Below, in pieces: positions 1 through 8,674 of a stretch of 64,000 nucleotides of DNA. Both the position numbers and the translations under genes were made by a program. Source of the DNA: VXOZ01 sp965220045 (GTDB taxonomy: Bacteria > Chloroflexota > UBA11872 > VXOZ01); NCBI GenBank assembly GCA_965220045.1, contig OZ244803.1:1364001-1428000 (forward strand), read 5' to 3'. Each line of letters opens with the position of its first letter. The first letter of the stretch is position 1. The notes below the pieces were generated by a model, which worked only from the letters and a program-made list of their open reading frames with translations, was not told the origin of the DNA and ran no database searches.

Positions 1-2
1 TC

Positions 3-1271
3 GACCTGCCGCTCCTTGGCGAGAACTCCTTGCTGTTGGTGGCTCGCGGCGAGACCCCAGGTGGGCGAGAGCTTGAGCTATCACTCCCTCTTCAGGTTTC
101 ACGCAGCGGTTGGCCGCTCGTGGTGGCCGTGACCGGCAGCGGTGACCTGCCTCTGTCCGGCGCGCACGTTTCTCTCTATGACGCGGTCGGCCAGCTCTTG
201 GCCGAGGCGTTCACCCGGGATGACGGCAAGGCGACTATTCCAGAGGTGCCGTTAGGAAACTACATTGTCGGCGTGCGTAACATTGACTATGCGCTCGTCC
301 GTGCCGAAGTTGAGGTAAAGCGACGCGAAACTGAAGTGCCGGTTACCTTGGTGCCAAGCGCCGGGGGGCGCTTATTCGTTGGCGGCATCGACAACTCTCT
401 CACCCTTATTGACACTGCCAGCAATCTTTCAATCATACGGTATGAGGATGTTTCTCAAACGTATAGTCTTGTCCGCAGCGTGGACGGCCGGTACCTCTAT
501 AGCGGCCGCTTTGGCGGTTCGATTGTGCGCTTCGATGCTGCCACCGGTGAAGAGGACGGATGGATGGAAATCAAAAGCGACTATAGTCAGCCGACATTCC
601 TATCACTGCGTCCAGCGGATGAGAACACCCTGTACGGTCTGATGAGATTTCAGAGTGACAGTGACGAGCGGATTTATCGGATTGTGTCGATTGATCTGGA
701 GTCCCGTCGTGTGACCGCGAGTGTGACGGACATCCCATCTTTCGGCCAACTGATTCTTACCCCGGATGGTTCCCGCCTTATTCACGTGGGACACTGGAGC
801 AAGACCATTACGGTTCTCAGTACAAATCCCCTCGCAGTGCTCCGTACGATTGAGGTGAAGGAGAATCCGGGACGGAGCGTCATGTCCCCCGACGGGAAGC
901 GCCTGTTCACAACACTCATAGACTCTGGGGTCCTGGCGATTGTCGACATCCATGAAGGGACGGTAGTGCCGGGTACGACTACCAGTAGCGGCTCTATTGC
1001 GCTCGCGCTGCATCCAAACTCGAGAAACCTCTATGTACTCAACGGGGTGCTTGGGTACTGCCAGGTGCTTGATCCGGAGACCCTGGAGGTAAAGGACACG
1101 TTTCCGGTCGGACAACGCCCGCGCACTATGGCACTCTCGAGCGACGGTAAGTATCTCTATATTGCGGAAGAGAGCGATCCCAAAATCCACGTTATCGAAA
1201 CGAGCAGTTATCAACAGGTTGATGCTCTCACCCTCTCCAGCCGGGTAAGGACGCTGGAGGTCCCAAACTAG
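3..1271 (+). CDS. YVTN-type beta-propeller protein, 5' end missing
   Basis: Partial gene. The frame is open from base 3 and continues off the left edge; TTG at 30 is only the first possible internal start, so the true N-terminus is not in view. The first ~110 visible residues look like a carboxypeptidase-regulatory-like beta-sandwich (SGAHVSLYDAVGQ, DGKATIPEVPLGNYIVGV). The remainder is a run of ~40-residue blades with D-G-(K/R)-x-L-(Y/F) signatures (SVDGRYLYSG, SPDGKRLFTT, SSDGKYLYIA), typical of YVTN/lactonase-like propellers. Such proteins are normally secreted or surface-exposed and act as binding scaffolds. No catalytic motif is evident. It ends 198 bp before the amidase, which has its own promoter, so the two need not be co-transcribed. 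The exact function is unknown. Confidence 0.75.
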   Translation, partial: DLPLLGENSLLLVARGETPGGRELELSLPLQVSRSGWPLVVAVTGSGDLPLSGAHVSLYDAVGQLLAEAFTRDDGKATIPEVPLGNYIVGVRNIDYALVRAEVEVKRRETEVPVTLVPSAGGRLFVGGIDNSLTLIDTASNLSIIRYEDVSQTYSLVRSVDGRYLYSGRFGGSIVRFDAATGEEDGWMEIKSDYSQPTFLSLRPADENTLYGLMRFQSDSDERIYRIVSIDLESRRVTASVTDIPSFGQLILTPDGSRLIHVGHWSKTITVLSTNPLAVLRTIEVKENPGRSVMSPDGKRLFTTLIDSGVLAIVDIHEGTVVPGTTTSSGSIALALHPNSRNLYVLNGVLGYCQVLDPETLEVKDTFPVGQRPRTMALSSDGKYLYIAEESDPKIHVIETSSYQQVDALTLSSRVRTLEVPN

Positions 1272-1365
1272 CACGCGTTGCACGTACCGACGAAGTTTCT
1301 CCGGGCACCGTCTTCTGCGAAAAAGGCGCGCGTCGAGGAAATTGTGACATTTCCTACCCAAACGC

Positions 1366-1394
1366 TTGCACGCATTTGGCGGCCCTGCTATACT
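1366..1394 (+). promoter_or_regulatory. Sigma-70-like promoter for the amidase gene
   Basis: A TTGCAC box at 1366-1371 and a TATACT box at 1389-1394 are separated by exactly 17 bp. The -10 matches consensus at five of six positions and the -35 at three. It lies 75 bp upstream of the amidase ATG at 1470. There is no clear Shine-Dalgarno sequence before that ATG. Confidence 0.5.
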
Positions 1395-1469
1395 TGAAGC
1401 GTAGGACCTCTCTACGTTCGTTTTCTCCTTCAACTTTGCCTTCGCTGAATCATATTTGGCGAAATACGT

Positions 1470-3059
1470 ATGCGGTCTATTCGCGTCTCAATTCTCTCCA
1501 CCCTTTTTGTCTTCCTCTTTACCGCGTTAGTACTCCCTAGCAGCTTTGTACAGGCGGCGGGATCACTTGCCGGCAGAGTCATAGTAATTGACCCTGGTCA
1601 CGGCGGAGAAGACCCGGGAGCCGTAGTAAATGGCTTCAAAGAAAAAGACGTCAATATTCAGATTGCTCTCAAGCTCAAGTCGCTCTTGGAATCGGCCGGG
1701 GCTACCACGGTCTATACGCGCGTTGACGACTCGACCCTGGGGACCAGTGCCAATAGTCGCAGATCGGACTTGGAAGCCCGCCTGGAGATTGCGAACCAGG
1801 CGAATGGGGACATTTTCGTATCAATTCACGCGGACTCTCTGGAAGATGCCTCTCGTACAGGAGTGGTTGTCTTCTTTGGGCCCGAAAGTGGTTACCTTTA
1901 CTCCCAAACGCGACCGCCGGAACTTATCGCCCAAAGCAGGAATCTGGCGCGCAGAATACGAGACAGCCTTCAGGAGATTACGCGGGCGGATGATCGTGGA
2001 GTACAGTCGGCGCCCTATTACATTCTTGGCAAGATAAACTCGCCGGCGGTACTTGCAGAGATTGGCACGCTTTCCAACTACGCAGAAGCAATCAAGCTCA
2101 ATGATCCCAGCTACCAGCAGAAAGTCGCGGCCTCGCTCTACAAGGGGATTTACTCGTACTTCACGGAGCCGGACGGACGCTATGTCGCAGACCTTACGAT
2201 CCCGGACGGCACTGCAGTGCTGGCAGGCAGCAGTTTTACAAAGATCTGGAAAGTTATGAACACCGGCGGCGTGCCTTGGAACGGCGACTATCGCCTGGTA
2301 TTCAAAGGCAGAAACCAGTTTGGTGGACCGGTGAGCGTACCCCTGCCCTACCTCATGCCGGGGCAGACCGGGGCGGTGAGTCTGAGACTACGCGCGCCTA
2401 CCGTATGCGGGGAATGTATGAGCGTCTGGAGCATGCAAGGGCCGGGCGGCCAAAACCTAGGCGACGATTTGTGGGTAAGTATCGGCCTGCGCGATCGATT
2501 GCCCACCGATCCTGTACCCAGGATCAACGGCGCGGACGTGCTGTACTTCAACCAGACGGGTCACAATGTCTTTGGCGGATTTCGAGAGTTCTTTGAGGCT
2601 AACGGCGGACTCGACATCTTCGGGTATCCACGTACCGAAGAAATGACGGAAGATGGCAAGATTGTGCAATACTTCCAACGTGCGCGTTTTGAGTACCACC
2701 CCCAACATGCCGGCACTCCCTACGAGGTGCAACTCACACTGCTCGGCACTGCCATCCGCAATGGCGAGCCGCCGGCCGCGAAAGCTGCACCGATACCGAC
2801 GACTGAATCGCAGCAGTACTTTCCGGAAACCGGTCATTCCGTCCACTTTGCCTTCCTGAAATATTTCCGAGAGAACGGTGGCATTTACATCTTTGGCTAC
2901 CCCATTACGCAGGAGGTTGTCGAAGACGGCAAGACTGTCCAGTACTTCCAGCGTGCGCGTTTCGAATACCATCCACAGCACGCCGGGACTCGATACGAAG
3001 TGCAACTTGGACTCCTAGGCGACGCAATTTTGCGCCAGAAAGCGTTGCTCTTCGACTAG
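1470..3059 (+). CDS. Secreted N-acetylmuramoyl-L-alanine amidase with Ig-like and repeat modules
   Basis: Zinc amidase of the Amidase_3 (AmiC/CwlD) family, which cleaves the bond between MurNAc and L-Ala in peptidoglycan. An N-terminal signal peptide (~residues 1-30) is followed by the catalytic domain (~35-235) with metal-binding signatures VIDPGHGGEDPGA, SIHADS and LAEIGTLSN. Residues ~240-345 resemble the Ig-like domain first named in NBR1 (TKIWKVMNTGGVPWNGDYRL). The C-terminus carries two copies of a ~70-residue module (about 355-430 and 450-525) with the pattern YFxxTGH, FGYP, VQYFQRARFEYHPQHAGT. The module resembles LGFP-like wall-binding repeats and recurs loosely in the cytochrome c protein at 40302, so it is probably an envelope-binding element. 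The amidase assignment is firm; the roles of the accessory modules are inferred. Confidence 0.9.
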   Translation: MRSIRVSILSTLFVFLFTALVLPSSFVQAAGSLAGRVIVIDPGHGGEDPGAVVNGFKEKDVNIQIALKLKSLLESAGATTVYTRVDDSTLGTSANSRRSDLEARLEIANQANGDIFVSIHADSLEDASRTGVVVFFGPESGYLYSQTRPPELIAQSRNLARRIRDSLQEITRADDRGVQSAPYYILGKINSPAVLAEIGTLSNYAEAIKLNDPSYQQKVAASLYKGIYSYFTEPDGRYVADLTIPDGTAVLAGSSFTKIWKVMNTGGVPWNGDYRLVFKGRNQFGGPVSVPLPYLMPGQTGAVSLRLRAPTVCGECMSVWSMQGPGGQNLGDDLWVSIGLRDRLPTDPVPRINGADVLYFNQTGHNVFGGFREFFEANGGLDIFGYPRTEEMTEDGKIVQYFQRARFEYHPQHAGTPYEVQLTLLGTAIRNGEPPAAKAAPIPTTESQQYFPETGHSVHFAFLKYFRENGGIYIFGYPITQEVVEDGKTVQYFQRARFEYHPQHAGTRYEVQLGLLGDAILRQKALLFD

Positions 3060-3395
3060 AGCGCCTGCAATGGCGCTAACCAAAACCTGAATGTACGTAT
3101 ATGTAACCCACACATATACGCTCCGATCCTTCCTCCATTTTTCCTGATGACAAGCCGCTCGTACGCCCGGGCGGCTTGTCATTTAAAGAATGAGCTTGTC
3201 GCCGCGCTCAAGGTAACATGTACCGCTAGGCGGCGGCAGTCCATGGTTCCGATGGCGGTGGCAAGACGTGAAAGTGCGAGTAACCGGTCCGTATTCGATT
3301 GCGGTTATCGTTTCGGCAGCGTTGCGCGACAGCAGCATTCTTGCCTAATCTCACACGTACATGTAGGATAATACTATATGCGAGACTGTAGTTTA
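3060..3395. other. Intergenic stretch with three hairpins before the lon promoter
   Basis: Together with the promoter that follows, this makes a 412-bp gap between the amidase and lon. It holds small hairpins at 3060-3077 (AGCGCC/GGCGCT) and 3096-3120 (CGTATATGT/ACATATACG), and a stronger one at 3147-3182 listed separately. No coding potential is seen between 3190 and 3395. Confidence 0.5.
3147..3182 (+). terminator. Probable terminator after the amidase gene
   Basis: A perfect 12-bp stem, ATGACAAGCCGC (3147-3158) with GCGGCTTGTCAT (3171-3182), and a 12-nt loop. The downstream tract is only TTAAAG, so it lacks the full run of T of a classical intrinsic terminator and could also serve in mRNA 3'-end protection. 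Confidence 0.45.
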
Positions 3396-3425
3396 GTTGA
3401 CAGGTAGACACTCAACCTATACTAT
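3396..3425 (+). promoter_or_regulatory. lon promoter overlapped by a HAIR-like HspR operator
   Basis: TTGACA (3397-3402) is a perfect -35 box. A -10 is available as TATACT (3418-3423, 15-bp spacer) or TACTAT (3420-3425, 17-bp spacer). The interval 3396-3416 reads GTTGACA, seven bases, ACTCAAC. This has the architecture of the HAIR element bound by HspR (CTTGAGT-N7-ACTCAAG): the right half is near-perfect and the left half is degenerate. An hspR gene lies at the end of the downstream gene run, so repression of lon and the chaperones by HspR is likely. The motif match is seen in the sequence; binding is inferred. Confidence 0.55.
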
Positions 3426-3471
3426 GTTCGTAGCGAAACCTTCCTACGGGAATGAATGAGGACGCATTTGC

Positions 3472-5949
3472 ATGGCAGAACAGCCGGAAAAGGAAACGAG
3501 CACTAACGAAGCTTCTACCGATCAGGAGCTCTTGCGCCTGCCGGTCGTTGTGCTCACGGATTCCGTCGTCTTTCCGTATATGACGGTCCCCTTGCGACTA
3601 GAGGATGAAGCTGCATTCCGAGCAGTGTCGGCGGCAACGGAGGGCGACCACAAGGTGCTGCTCCTGACGCCGGACTCGGAGTTCAACCTGCAGCGGCCGA
3701 AACGAGAACATGCGGGCACTGTGGGCACCATTGCGGGGGTGGGACAACTCATTCGCCTTCCCGATGGCAAGCACCAGGCGCTATTCCAAGGGCAGCAACG
3801 GGGTCTGCTACACAGCATTTGGAAGAAGAAGCACCTGATCGCGGAAGTTGAAGCAGTAGAAGAGGTGGCCGAATCCAGCCTGGAAACGGAAGCGCTCGTT
3901 CGCAGCGTGATCAACCAGATCGAAGCCTACGTCGAGAAAGAACCCCAGGTACCGCGCGATGCGGTGGCTGTGGCGCGAGGCATGGACGATCCGGGTCGCC
4001 TCGCCGACCTCTTTGGCTACGCGCCGGAGCTAACGCTCGATGAGCGGCGCACATTGCTCAATATCGTCGACCCTGTAGAGCGCTTGCAACGTGTGTACCG
4101 CATCATGGCGCGGCAACTGCAAATCTCCGAGGTCAAGGCGCGGATCCAGGGCGAGATCCAGCAGGGCATGGAAAAAGCGCAGCGGGAGTACTACCTCCGG
4201 GAACAGCTCAAAGCCATTCACCGCGAGTTGGGAGAAACGAACCCGCAATTGGCGGAGATTGAGGAAATCAAGAAAGCAATTGAAGAGTCCGCTATGCCCG
4301 ATGACGTTAAAGACAAGGCGCGTCACGAGGCAGGACGCTTGGGCAACATGCCTTCGGCATCACCGGAAGTCGGCATCGTACGCACGTATTTGGAATGGCT
4401 GCTGGGCTTGCCTTGGGCGAACGGATCCGATGAAGAAATTGACATAACACATGTCAAGACCGTCCTCGATCAGGATCACTACGGTCTCAACAAGGTCAAG
4501 GACCGCATTCTTGAGTATCTGGCGGTGCGCAGCCTTGCCAAGCATGCGCGCACTCCCATCCTCTGTCTCATCGGCCCTCCCGGTGTCGGCAAGACGTCAC
4601 TCGGCCGTTCGATTGCGCGGGCGTTGGATCGCAAGTTCGTGCGCATCAGCTTGGGCGGCGTACGGGATGAAGGCGAAATAAGAGGTCATCGTCGCACGTA
4701 CATTGGCGCGCTGCCCGGCAGGATAATTCAGGGCATGCGCCAGGGAGGCGTGGTCAATCCGGTCTTCGTGCTCGATGAAATCGACAAGCTCGGCTTCGAC
4801 TTCCGCGGCGATCCTTCCAGCGCCATGCTTGAAGTGCTGGACCCGGAACAAAACTTCAGCTTCTCCGATCATTATCTTGAAGTGCCCTACGACCTCTCAA
4901 ATGTGCTCTTCATCGCGACGGGGAATCTGATGGAGACTATTCCGCCAGCCCTGCGCGACCGCATGGAGGTGATCAATATCTCCGGCTATACGGAGGAAGA
5001 GAAGCTCCACATCGCACGGGACTACCTGGTGCCGCGGCAACTCAAACAGCATGGACTTACACGCACACAGTGCAAGATGACGGATGAAGGACTGCGGAAA
5101 GTGGTCCGCGGTTACACGGCAGAGGCCGGCGTACGAAACCTGGAACGGCAGATTGCCACAATCGACCGCAAAGTCGCACGCATGGTGGCAGCGGGGGAAC
5201 AGAAGTCGGTACGCATCGGCCCGCGACGCGTCCAGGAATTGTTGGGCCCGGAAAAGCTCAACACGAAACTCGACAAACGCAAGGATGAGGTCGGTGTGGT
5301 CACCGGCTTGGCGTGGACTGCCGCCGGGGGCGAGATTAGCACGGTCGAGGCGGCTCTCATGAAAGGAAAGGGAAACCTCATCCTGACGGGTCAGCTCGGC
5401 GAAGTAATGAAAGAGTCGGCGGTGACGGCACTCTCCTTTGCGCGCGCGAAAGCACGGTCTTTCGATATTGCGGCAGACGAGATCGAGGGAAATGATCTTC
5501 ACGTACACGTGCCTGCCGGCGCCGTGCCGAAAGAGGGTCCGTCCGCCGGGGTAGCGCTGGCCACCTCGATAGTCTCCATTTTCACGCAGCGTCCGGTAAG
5601 CAAAGACGTTGCCATGACCGGTGAGGTGACCTTGCGCGGCCGGGTCTTGCCGGTCAGCGGGCTCAAGGAGAAGCTGCTGGCGGCACACCGCGCTGGAGTG
5701 CGGTCCGTCGTTCTGCCAAGCAAGAACAAGCACAGTCTCGAAGACGTGCCTAAAGAGGCGCTTGACGAGTTGAACATCATTTGGGCGGAAACCATGGATG
5801 AAGTGCTCGATGCCGCGCTGTTGAAGGTCTCTCCCAGGAGGAATAGCAAGACGAAGCATCCGAATAGAAAGCAACGACTCCCGGCGCCGACGCCGGAGGG
5901 TCCACCGGTTGGTACACCAATAAGTCCAAATATAGCTGAGGAGGCATAG
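3472..5949 (+). CDS. lon: ATP-dependent protease Lon
   Basis: Cytoplasmic AAA+ serine protease that degrades misfolded and short-lived regulatory proteins. The N-terminal LAN substrate-binding domain spans ~20-215 and is followed by a coiled linker. The ATPase domain has a Walker A at G368-T375 (GPPGVGKT), a Walker B VFVLDEID and sensor residues further on. The protease domain has the Ser-Lys dyad S691 (EGPSAG) and K734 (SGLKEK), spaced 43 residues apart as in E. coli Lon. The ATG at 3472 follows GAGGAC. At 825 residues it is slightly longer than typical because of a ~40-residue basic, proline-rich C-terminal tail. The stop codon lies only 5 bp before dnaK, and dnaK's GAGGAGG ribosome-binding site lies at the end of lon, so the two genes are coupled. 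Confidence 0.97.
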   Translation: MAEQPEKETSTNEASTDQELLRLPVVVLTDSVVFPYMTVPLRLEDEAAFRAVSAATEGDHKVLLLTPDSEFNLQRPKREHAGTVGTIAGVGQLIRLPDGKHQALFQGQQRGLLHSIWKKKHLIAEVEAVEEVAESSLETEALVRSVINQIEAYVEKEPQVPRDAVAVARGMDDPGRLADLFGYAPELTLDERRTLLNIVDPVERLQRVYRIMARQLQISEVKARIQGEIQQGMEKAQREYYLREQLKAIHRELGETNPQLAEIEEIKKAIEESAMPDDVKDKARHEAGRLGNMPSASPEVGIVRTYLEWLLGLPWANGSDEEIDITHVKTVLDQDHYGLNKVKDRILEYLAVRSLAKHARTPILCLIGPPGVGKTSLGRSIARALDRKFVRISLGGVRDEGEIRGHRRTYIGALPGRIIQGMRQGGVVNPVFVLDEIDKLGFDFRGDPSSAMLEVLDPEQNFSFSDHYLEVPYDLSNVLFIATGNLMETIPPALRDRMEVINISGYTEEEKLHIARDYLVPRQLKQHGLTRTQCKMTDEGLRKVVRGYTAEAGVRNLERQIATIDRKVARMVAAGEQKSVRIGPRRVQELLGPEKLNTKLDKRKDEVGVVTGLAWTAAGGEISTVEAALMKGKGNLILTGQLGEVMKESAVTALSFARAKARSFDIAADEIEGNDLHVHVPAGAVPKEGPSAGVALATSIVSIFTQRPVSKDVAMTGEVTLRGRVLPVSGLKEKLLAAHRAGVRSVVLPSKNKHSLEDVPKEALDELNIIWAETMDEVLDAALLKVSPRRNSKTKHPNRKQRLPAPTPEGPPVGTPISPNIAEEA

Positions 5950-5954
5950 AACGA

Positions 5955-7925
5955 ATGGGCAAGATTATTGGTATAGATCTCGGTACGACGAACTCTGTGG
6001 TGGCAGTGATGGAAGGCGGCGATCCTGTCGTCATCCCAACGTCGGAGGGCGGCGATCTGTGCCCTTCGGTTGTTGGCTTCACCAAGAGCGAAGAGCGCCT
6101 GGTTGGCCAGTTGGCGCGGCGGCAGGCGGTTCTTAACCCGGAGAATACGGTCTCGTCCATCAAGCGCTTCATGGGCCATCGCGAGGATGAGGTGCAGGAC
6201 GAAGGCCGCCGGGTGGCGTATTCAATCAGCAAAGGGCCCAAAGGCGAAGCGCGGGTAGCTGTGCCGGCGCTGGGCAAGGACTTCACCCCGGAAGAGATTT
6301 CCGCGATGATCCTGCAGAAATTAAAGAGCGACGCGGAGAAGTACCTGGGCGAGGAGGTTACGGAAGCAGTCATTACCGTGCCGGCGTACTTCAATGACAG
6401 CCAGCGTCAGGCAACGAAGAATGCCGGTCAGATTGCCGGGCTTGAAGTGCTGCGCATCATCAACGAGCCGACGGCAGCTTCCCTTGCGTATGGTCTCGAC
6501 AAGAAAACGACGGAGACCATCTTGGTCTGGGACCTTGGGGGCGGGACGTTCGATGTATCAATTCTGGAAGTCGGAGACGGCGTGTTTGAAGTAAAGTCCA
6601 CGGCCGGCGATACGTACCTTGGCGGAGACGACTATGACGACCGGATCGTCAGCCATCTCGCCGAGCAATTCCAAAGCGACGAAGGGATCGATCTGCGCAA
6701 GGACCGTCAGGCATTGCAGCGCCTCATCGAAGCTTCCGAAAAAGCTAAGATCGAGCTCTCCACCATGGTGCAAACGGAGATCAACCTGCCGTACATTACC
6801 GCCGACCAGAATGGTCCCAAGCACCTTTCTCACACGCTCTCGCGCGCACGATTTGAGGACTTGACCGCGACCTTGACCGAGCGCACGAAGAGGCCGTTCC
6901 AACAGGCCTTGAATGACGCCGGGCTCAGTCCCAATGACATCGATGAGGTGGTCCTCGTGGGTGGGGCGACACGCATGCCGGTCATCCAAGAGCTTGTAAC
7001 GAAGCTCATTGGCAAAGATCCACACCAGGGCGTCAATCCGGACGAGGTAGTGGCGGTAGGCGCAGCCATTCAGGCCGGTGTACTTGGCGGCGAAGTGCAG
7101 GATGTGGTCCTGCTCGACGTCACGCCGCTGAGTTTGGGCGTGGAGACGCTCGGCGGCGTCTTTACCAAGATGATCGAGCGTAATACGACGGTGCCTACGC
7201 GCAAGAGCGAGATCTTCTCCACCGCGCAAGACGGCCAGAGCGCCGTGGACATCATGGTCTTTCAAGGCGAGCGCCCGATGGCGAAGGACAACATGCTCCT
7301 CGGCCAGTTCCGGCTGGAGGGCATCCCGCCTGCGCCGCGCGGTGTACCGCAAGTTGACGTAACGTTTGACATCGATGCCAACGGCATTCTGAATGTGACC
7401 GCAAAAGACCTGGGCAGCGGCAAGGAACAGAACGTCACCATTCACGCATCCACGACGCTCAGCAAAGAGCAGGTGGACCAAATGGTCCAGGAGGCCGAAG
7501 AGCACGCTGACGATGACCGCGCCCGGGCCGAAGAGGTTGAGACACGCAACCGCGCGGACACTCTCCTGTATCAGACGGAGCGCACGCTCAAGGACCTCGG
7601 AGAGGACGACATTCCTGCGGAGGACCGTACGGCGGTCGAGAGCGCTCTCGAGAATCTGCGCGAGGCGCTCAAGGGTGATGATACGGCCAGCATCAACGCG
7701 GCAGTGGAAGAGGTGCAGCAGGCTTCGATGAAGATCGGTGAGGCCATGTATGCCAAGGCCGGTGCGGCACAAGGCGAAGACGGCGACCCGGTAGGCGCCG
7801 CGGCAGGCCCGCAAGCAAGCAATGGCGACGGCACTGACGACACCGTTGTAGACGCTGAGTTTCGTGCCACAGATGAAGCGGACGCTGAAGAAAAGAGTGA
7901 TGCGTCCGGGAGTGAAAAGCGCTAG
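5955..7925 (+). CDS. dnaK: Hsp70 chaperone DnaK
   Basis: Hsp70 chaperone that binds exposed hydrophobic peptides in an ATP-dependent cycle driven by DnaJ and GrpE. The N-terminus carries the Hsp70 signature GIDLGTTNS. The phosphate-binding motifs VWDLGGGTFDVSIL and VVLVGGATRMPVI complete the actin-like ATPase domain (~1-370). The substrate-binding beta domain (~375-490, LDVTPLSLGVETLGG) and a helical lid follow. The 656-residue length is normal, with an acidic tail of ~35 residues. It lies 5 bp after lon and 48 bp before grpE on the same strand. It has no separate promoter that I can see and is presumably driven from the HAIR-controlled promoter before lon. Confidence 0.98.
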   Translation: MGKIIGIDLGTTNSVVAVMEGGDPVVIPTSEGGDLCPSVVGFTKSEERLVGQLARRQAVLNPENTVSSIKRFMGHREDEVQDEGRRVAYSISKGPKGEARVAVPALGKDFTPEEISAMILQKLKSDAEKYLGEEVTEAVITVPAYFNDSQRQATKNAGQIAGLEVLRIINEPTAASLAYGLDKKTTETILVWDLGGGTFDVSILEVGDGVFEVKSTAGDTYLGGDDYDDRIVSHLAEQFQSDEGIDLRKDRQALQRLIEASEKAKIELSTMVQTEINLPYITADQNGPKHLSHTLSRARFEDLTATLTERTKRPFQQALNDAGLSPNDIDEVVLVGGATRMPVIQELVTKLIGKDPHQGVNPDEVVAVGAAIQAGVLGGEVQDVVLLDVTPLSLGVETLGGVFTKMIERNTTVPTRKSEIFSTAQDGQSAVDIMVFQGERPMAKDNMLLGQFRLEGIPPAPRGVPQVDVTFDIDANGILNVTAKDLGSGKEQNVTIHASTTLSKEQVDQMVQEAEEHADDDRARAEEVETRNRADTLLYQTERTLKDLGEDDIPAEDRTAVESALENLREALKGDDTASINAAVEEVQQASMKIGEAMYAKAGAAQGEDGDPVGAAAGPQASNGDGTDDTVVDAEFRATDEADAEEKSDASGSEKR

Positions 7926-7973
7926 AGCAGATTTGCCTGCAAGCTATGCCACTCTGTGGGAGGTAAGCAACTC

Positions 7974-8591
7974 GTGGCACCGACAGGGAAACATGAAGAG
8001 CCTACGGCTGACGATTCCGAGGCAATAGCCGCCGGTACCGGGGCCGATAGTGACGGCCAGGAAGAGTCAGCCAACGATGGCGACGGGACTTCCGCTCAAC
8101 CGGAACCCACTCCAGATCCATCGATTGAAGAACAACTGGCCGCGGCAACGCAGGAAGCCGAGGAATACAAGGATCGATTCTTGCGAGCCAAAGCCGACCT
8201 GGAGAACTATCGCAAACGATCCGTCCAGTTTGTGACGGAAGGAATCCGCGACGGCCAGCGGCAGACCTTCGAAGCTATCTTGCCCGTAATCGACAATCTG
8301 GAACGGGCTGTCGACTACCAGGAGCAACACCAGACGGATTCCGTGGAAGACCTGCTAACGGGAGTCCGCATGACGCTGTGGCAGCTTCGTGAAGCGTTGG
8401 AGCGACAGGAAGTGAAGCGGATTGAGGCTGTGGGCGAGCCATTTGATCCGCATTACCACGAAGCGGTTGAAGTGCAGCCGGCCGAGGATGGCGTGGATGC
8501 CGATACCGTCATCGGCGAGCTACAGACGGGCTATCTCTTTGGCGACGCGGTTCTCAGACCGGCAAAAGTGCGGGTCGCCCAGCAGCGCTGA
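7974..8591 (+). CDS. grpE: Nucleotide exchange factor GrpE
   Basis: Dimeric nucleotide exchange factor that releases ADP from DnaK. An acidic, disordered N-terminus (~1-45) is followed by the long GrpE helix (EEYKDRFLRAKADLENYRKR) and the C-terminal beta-wing (FDPHYHEAV, GYLFGDAVLRPAKVRVA). I chose the GTG at 7974 because GGGAGGT at 7958-7963 stands about 10 bases upstream; a GTG at 7956 in the same frame would place that ribosome-binding site inside the gene. It lies 48 bp after dnaK and 83 bp before dnaJ, in the same transcriptional direction. Confidence 0.95.
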   Translation: MAPTGKHEEPTADDSEAIAAGTGADSDGQEESANDGDGTSAQPEPTPDPSIEEQLAAATQEAEEYKDRFLRAKADLENYRKRSVQFVTEGIRDGQRQTFEAILPVIDNLERAVDYQEQHQTDSVEDLLTGVRMTLWQLREALERQEVKRIEAVGEPFDPHYHEAVEVQPAEDGVDADTVIGELQTGYLFGDAVLRPAKVRVAQQR

Positions 8592-8674
8592 AGAGATGAA
8601 GTCGCGAGACTGGATGTCTAGGCTGCGGCAGGTTCTGGGTCCAGCAAATCACCTTGCGCCGTAGAGAGAGTGCG

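Noticed and set aside
603..1433. Long minus-strand frame opposite the YVTN gene
   Set aside because: Antisense shadow of the propeller gene; composition is Arg/His-rich with no domain or ribosome-binding site.
6558..7814. 418-residue minus-strand frame opposite dnaK
   Set aside because: Shadow of a firmly identified gene; a typical artefact of high-GC third positions.
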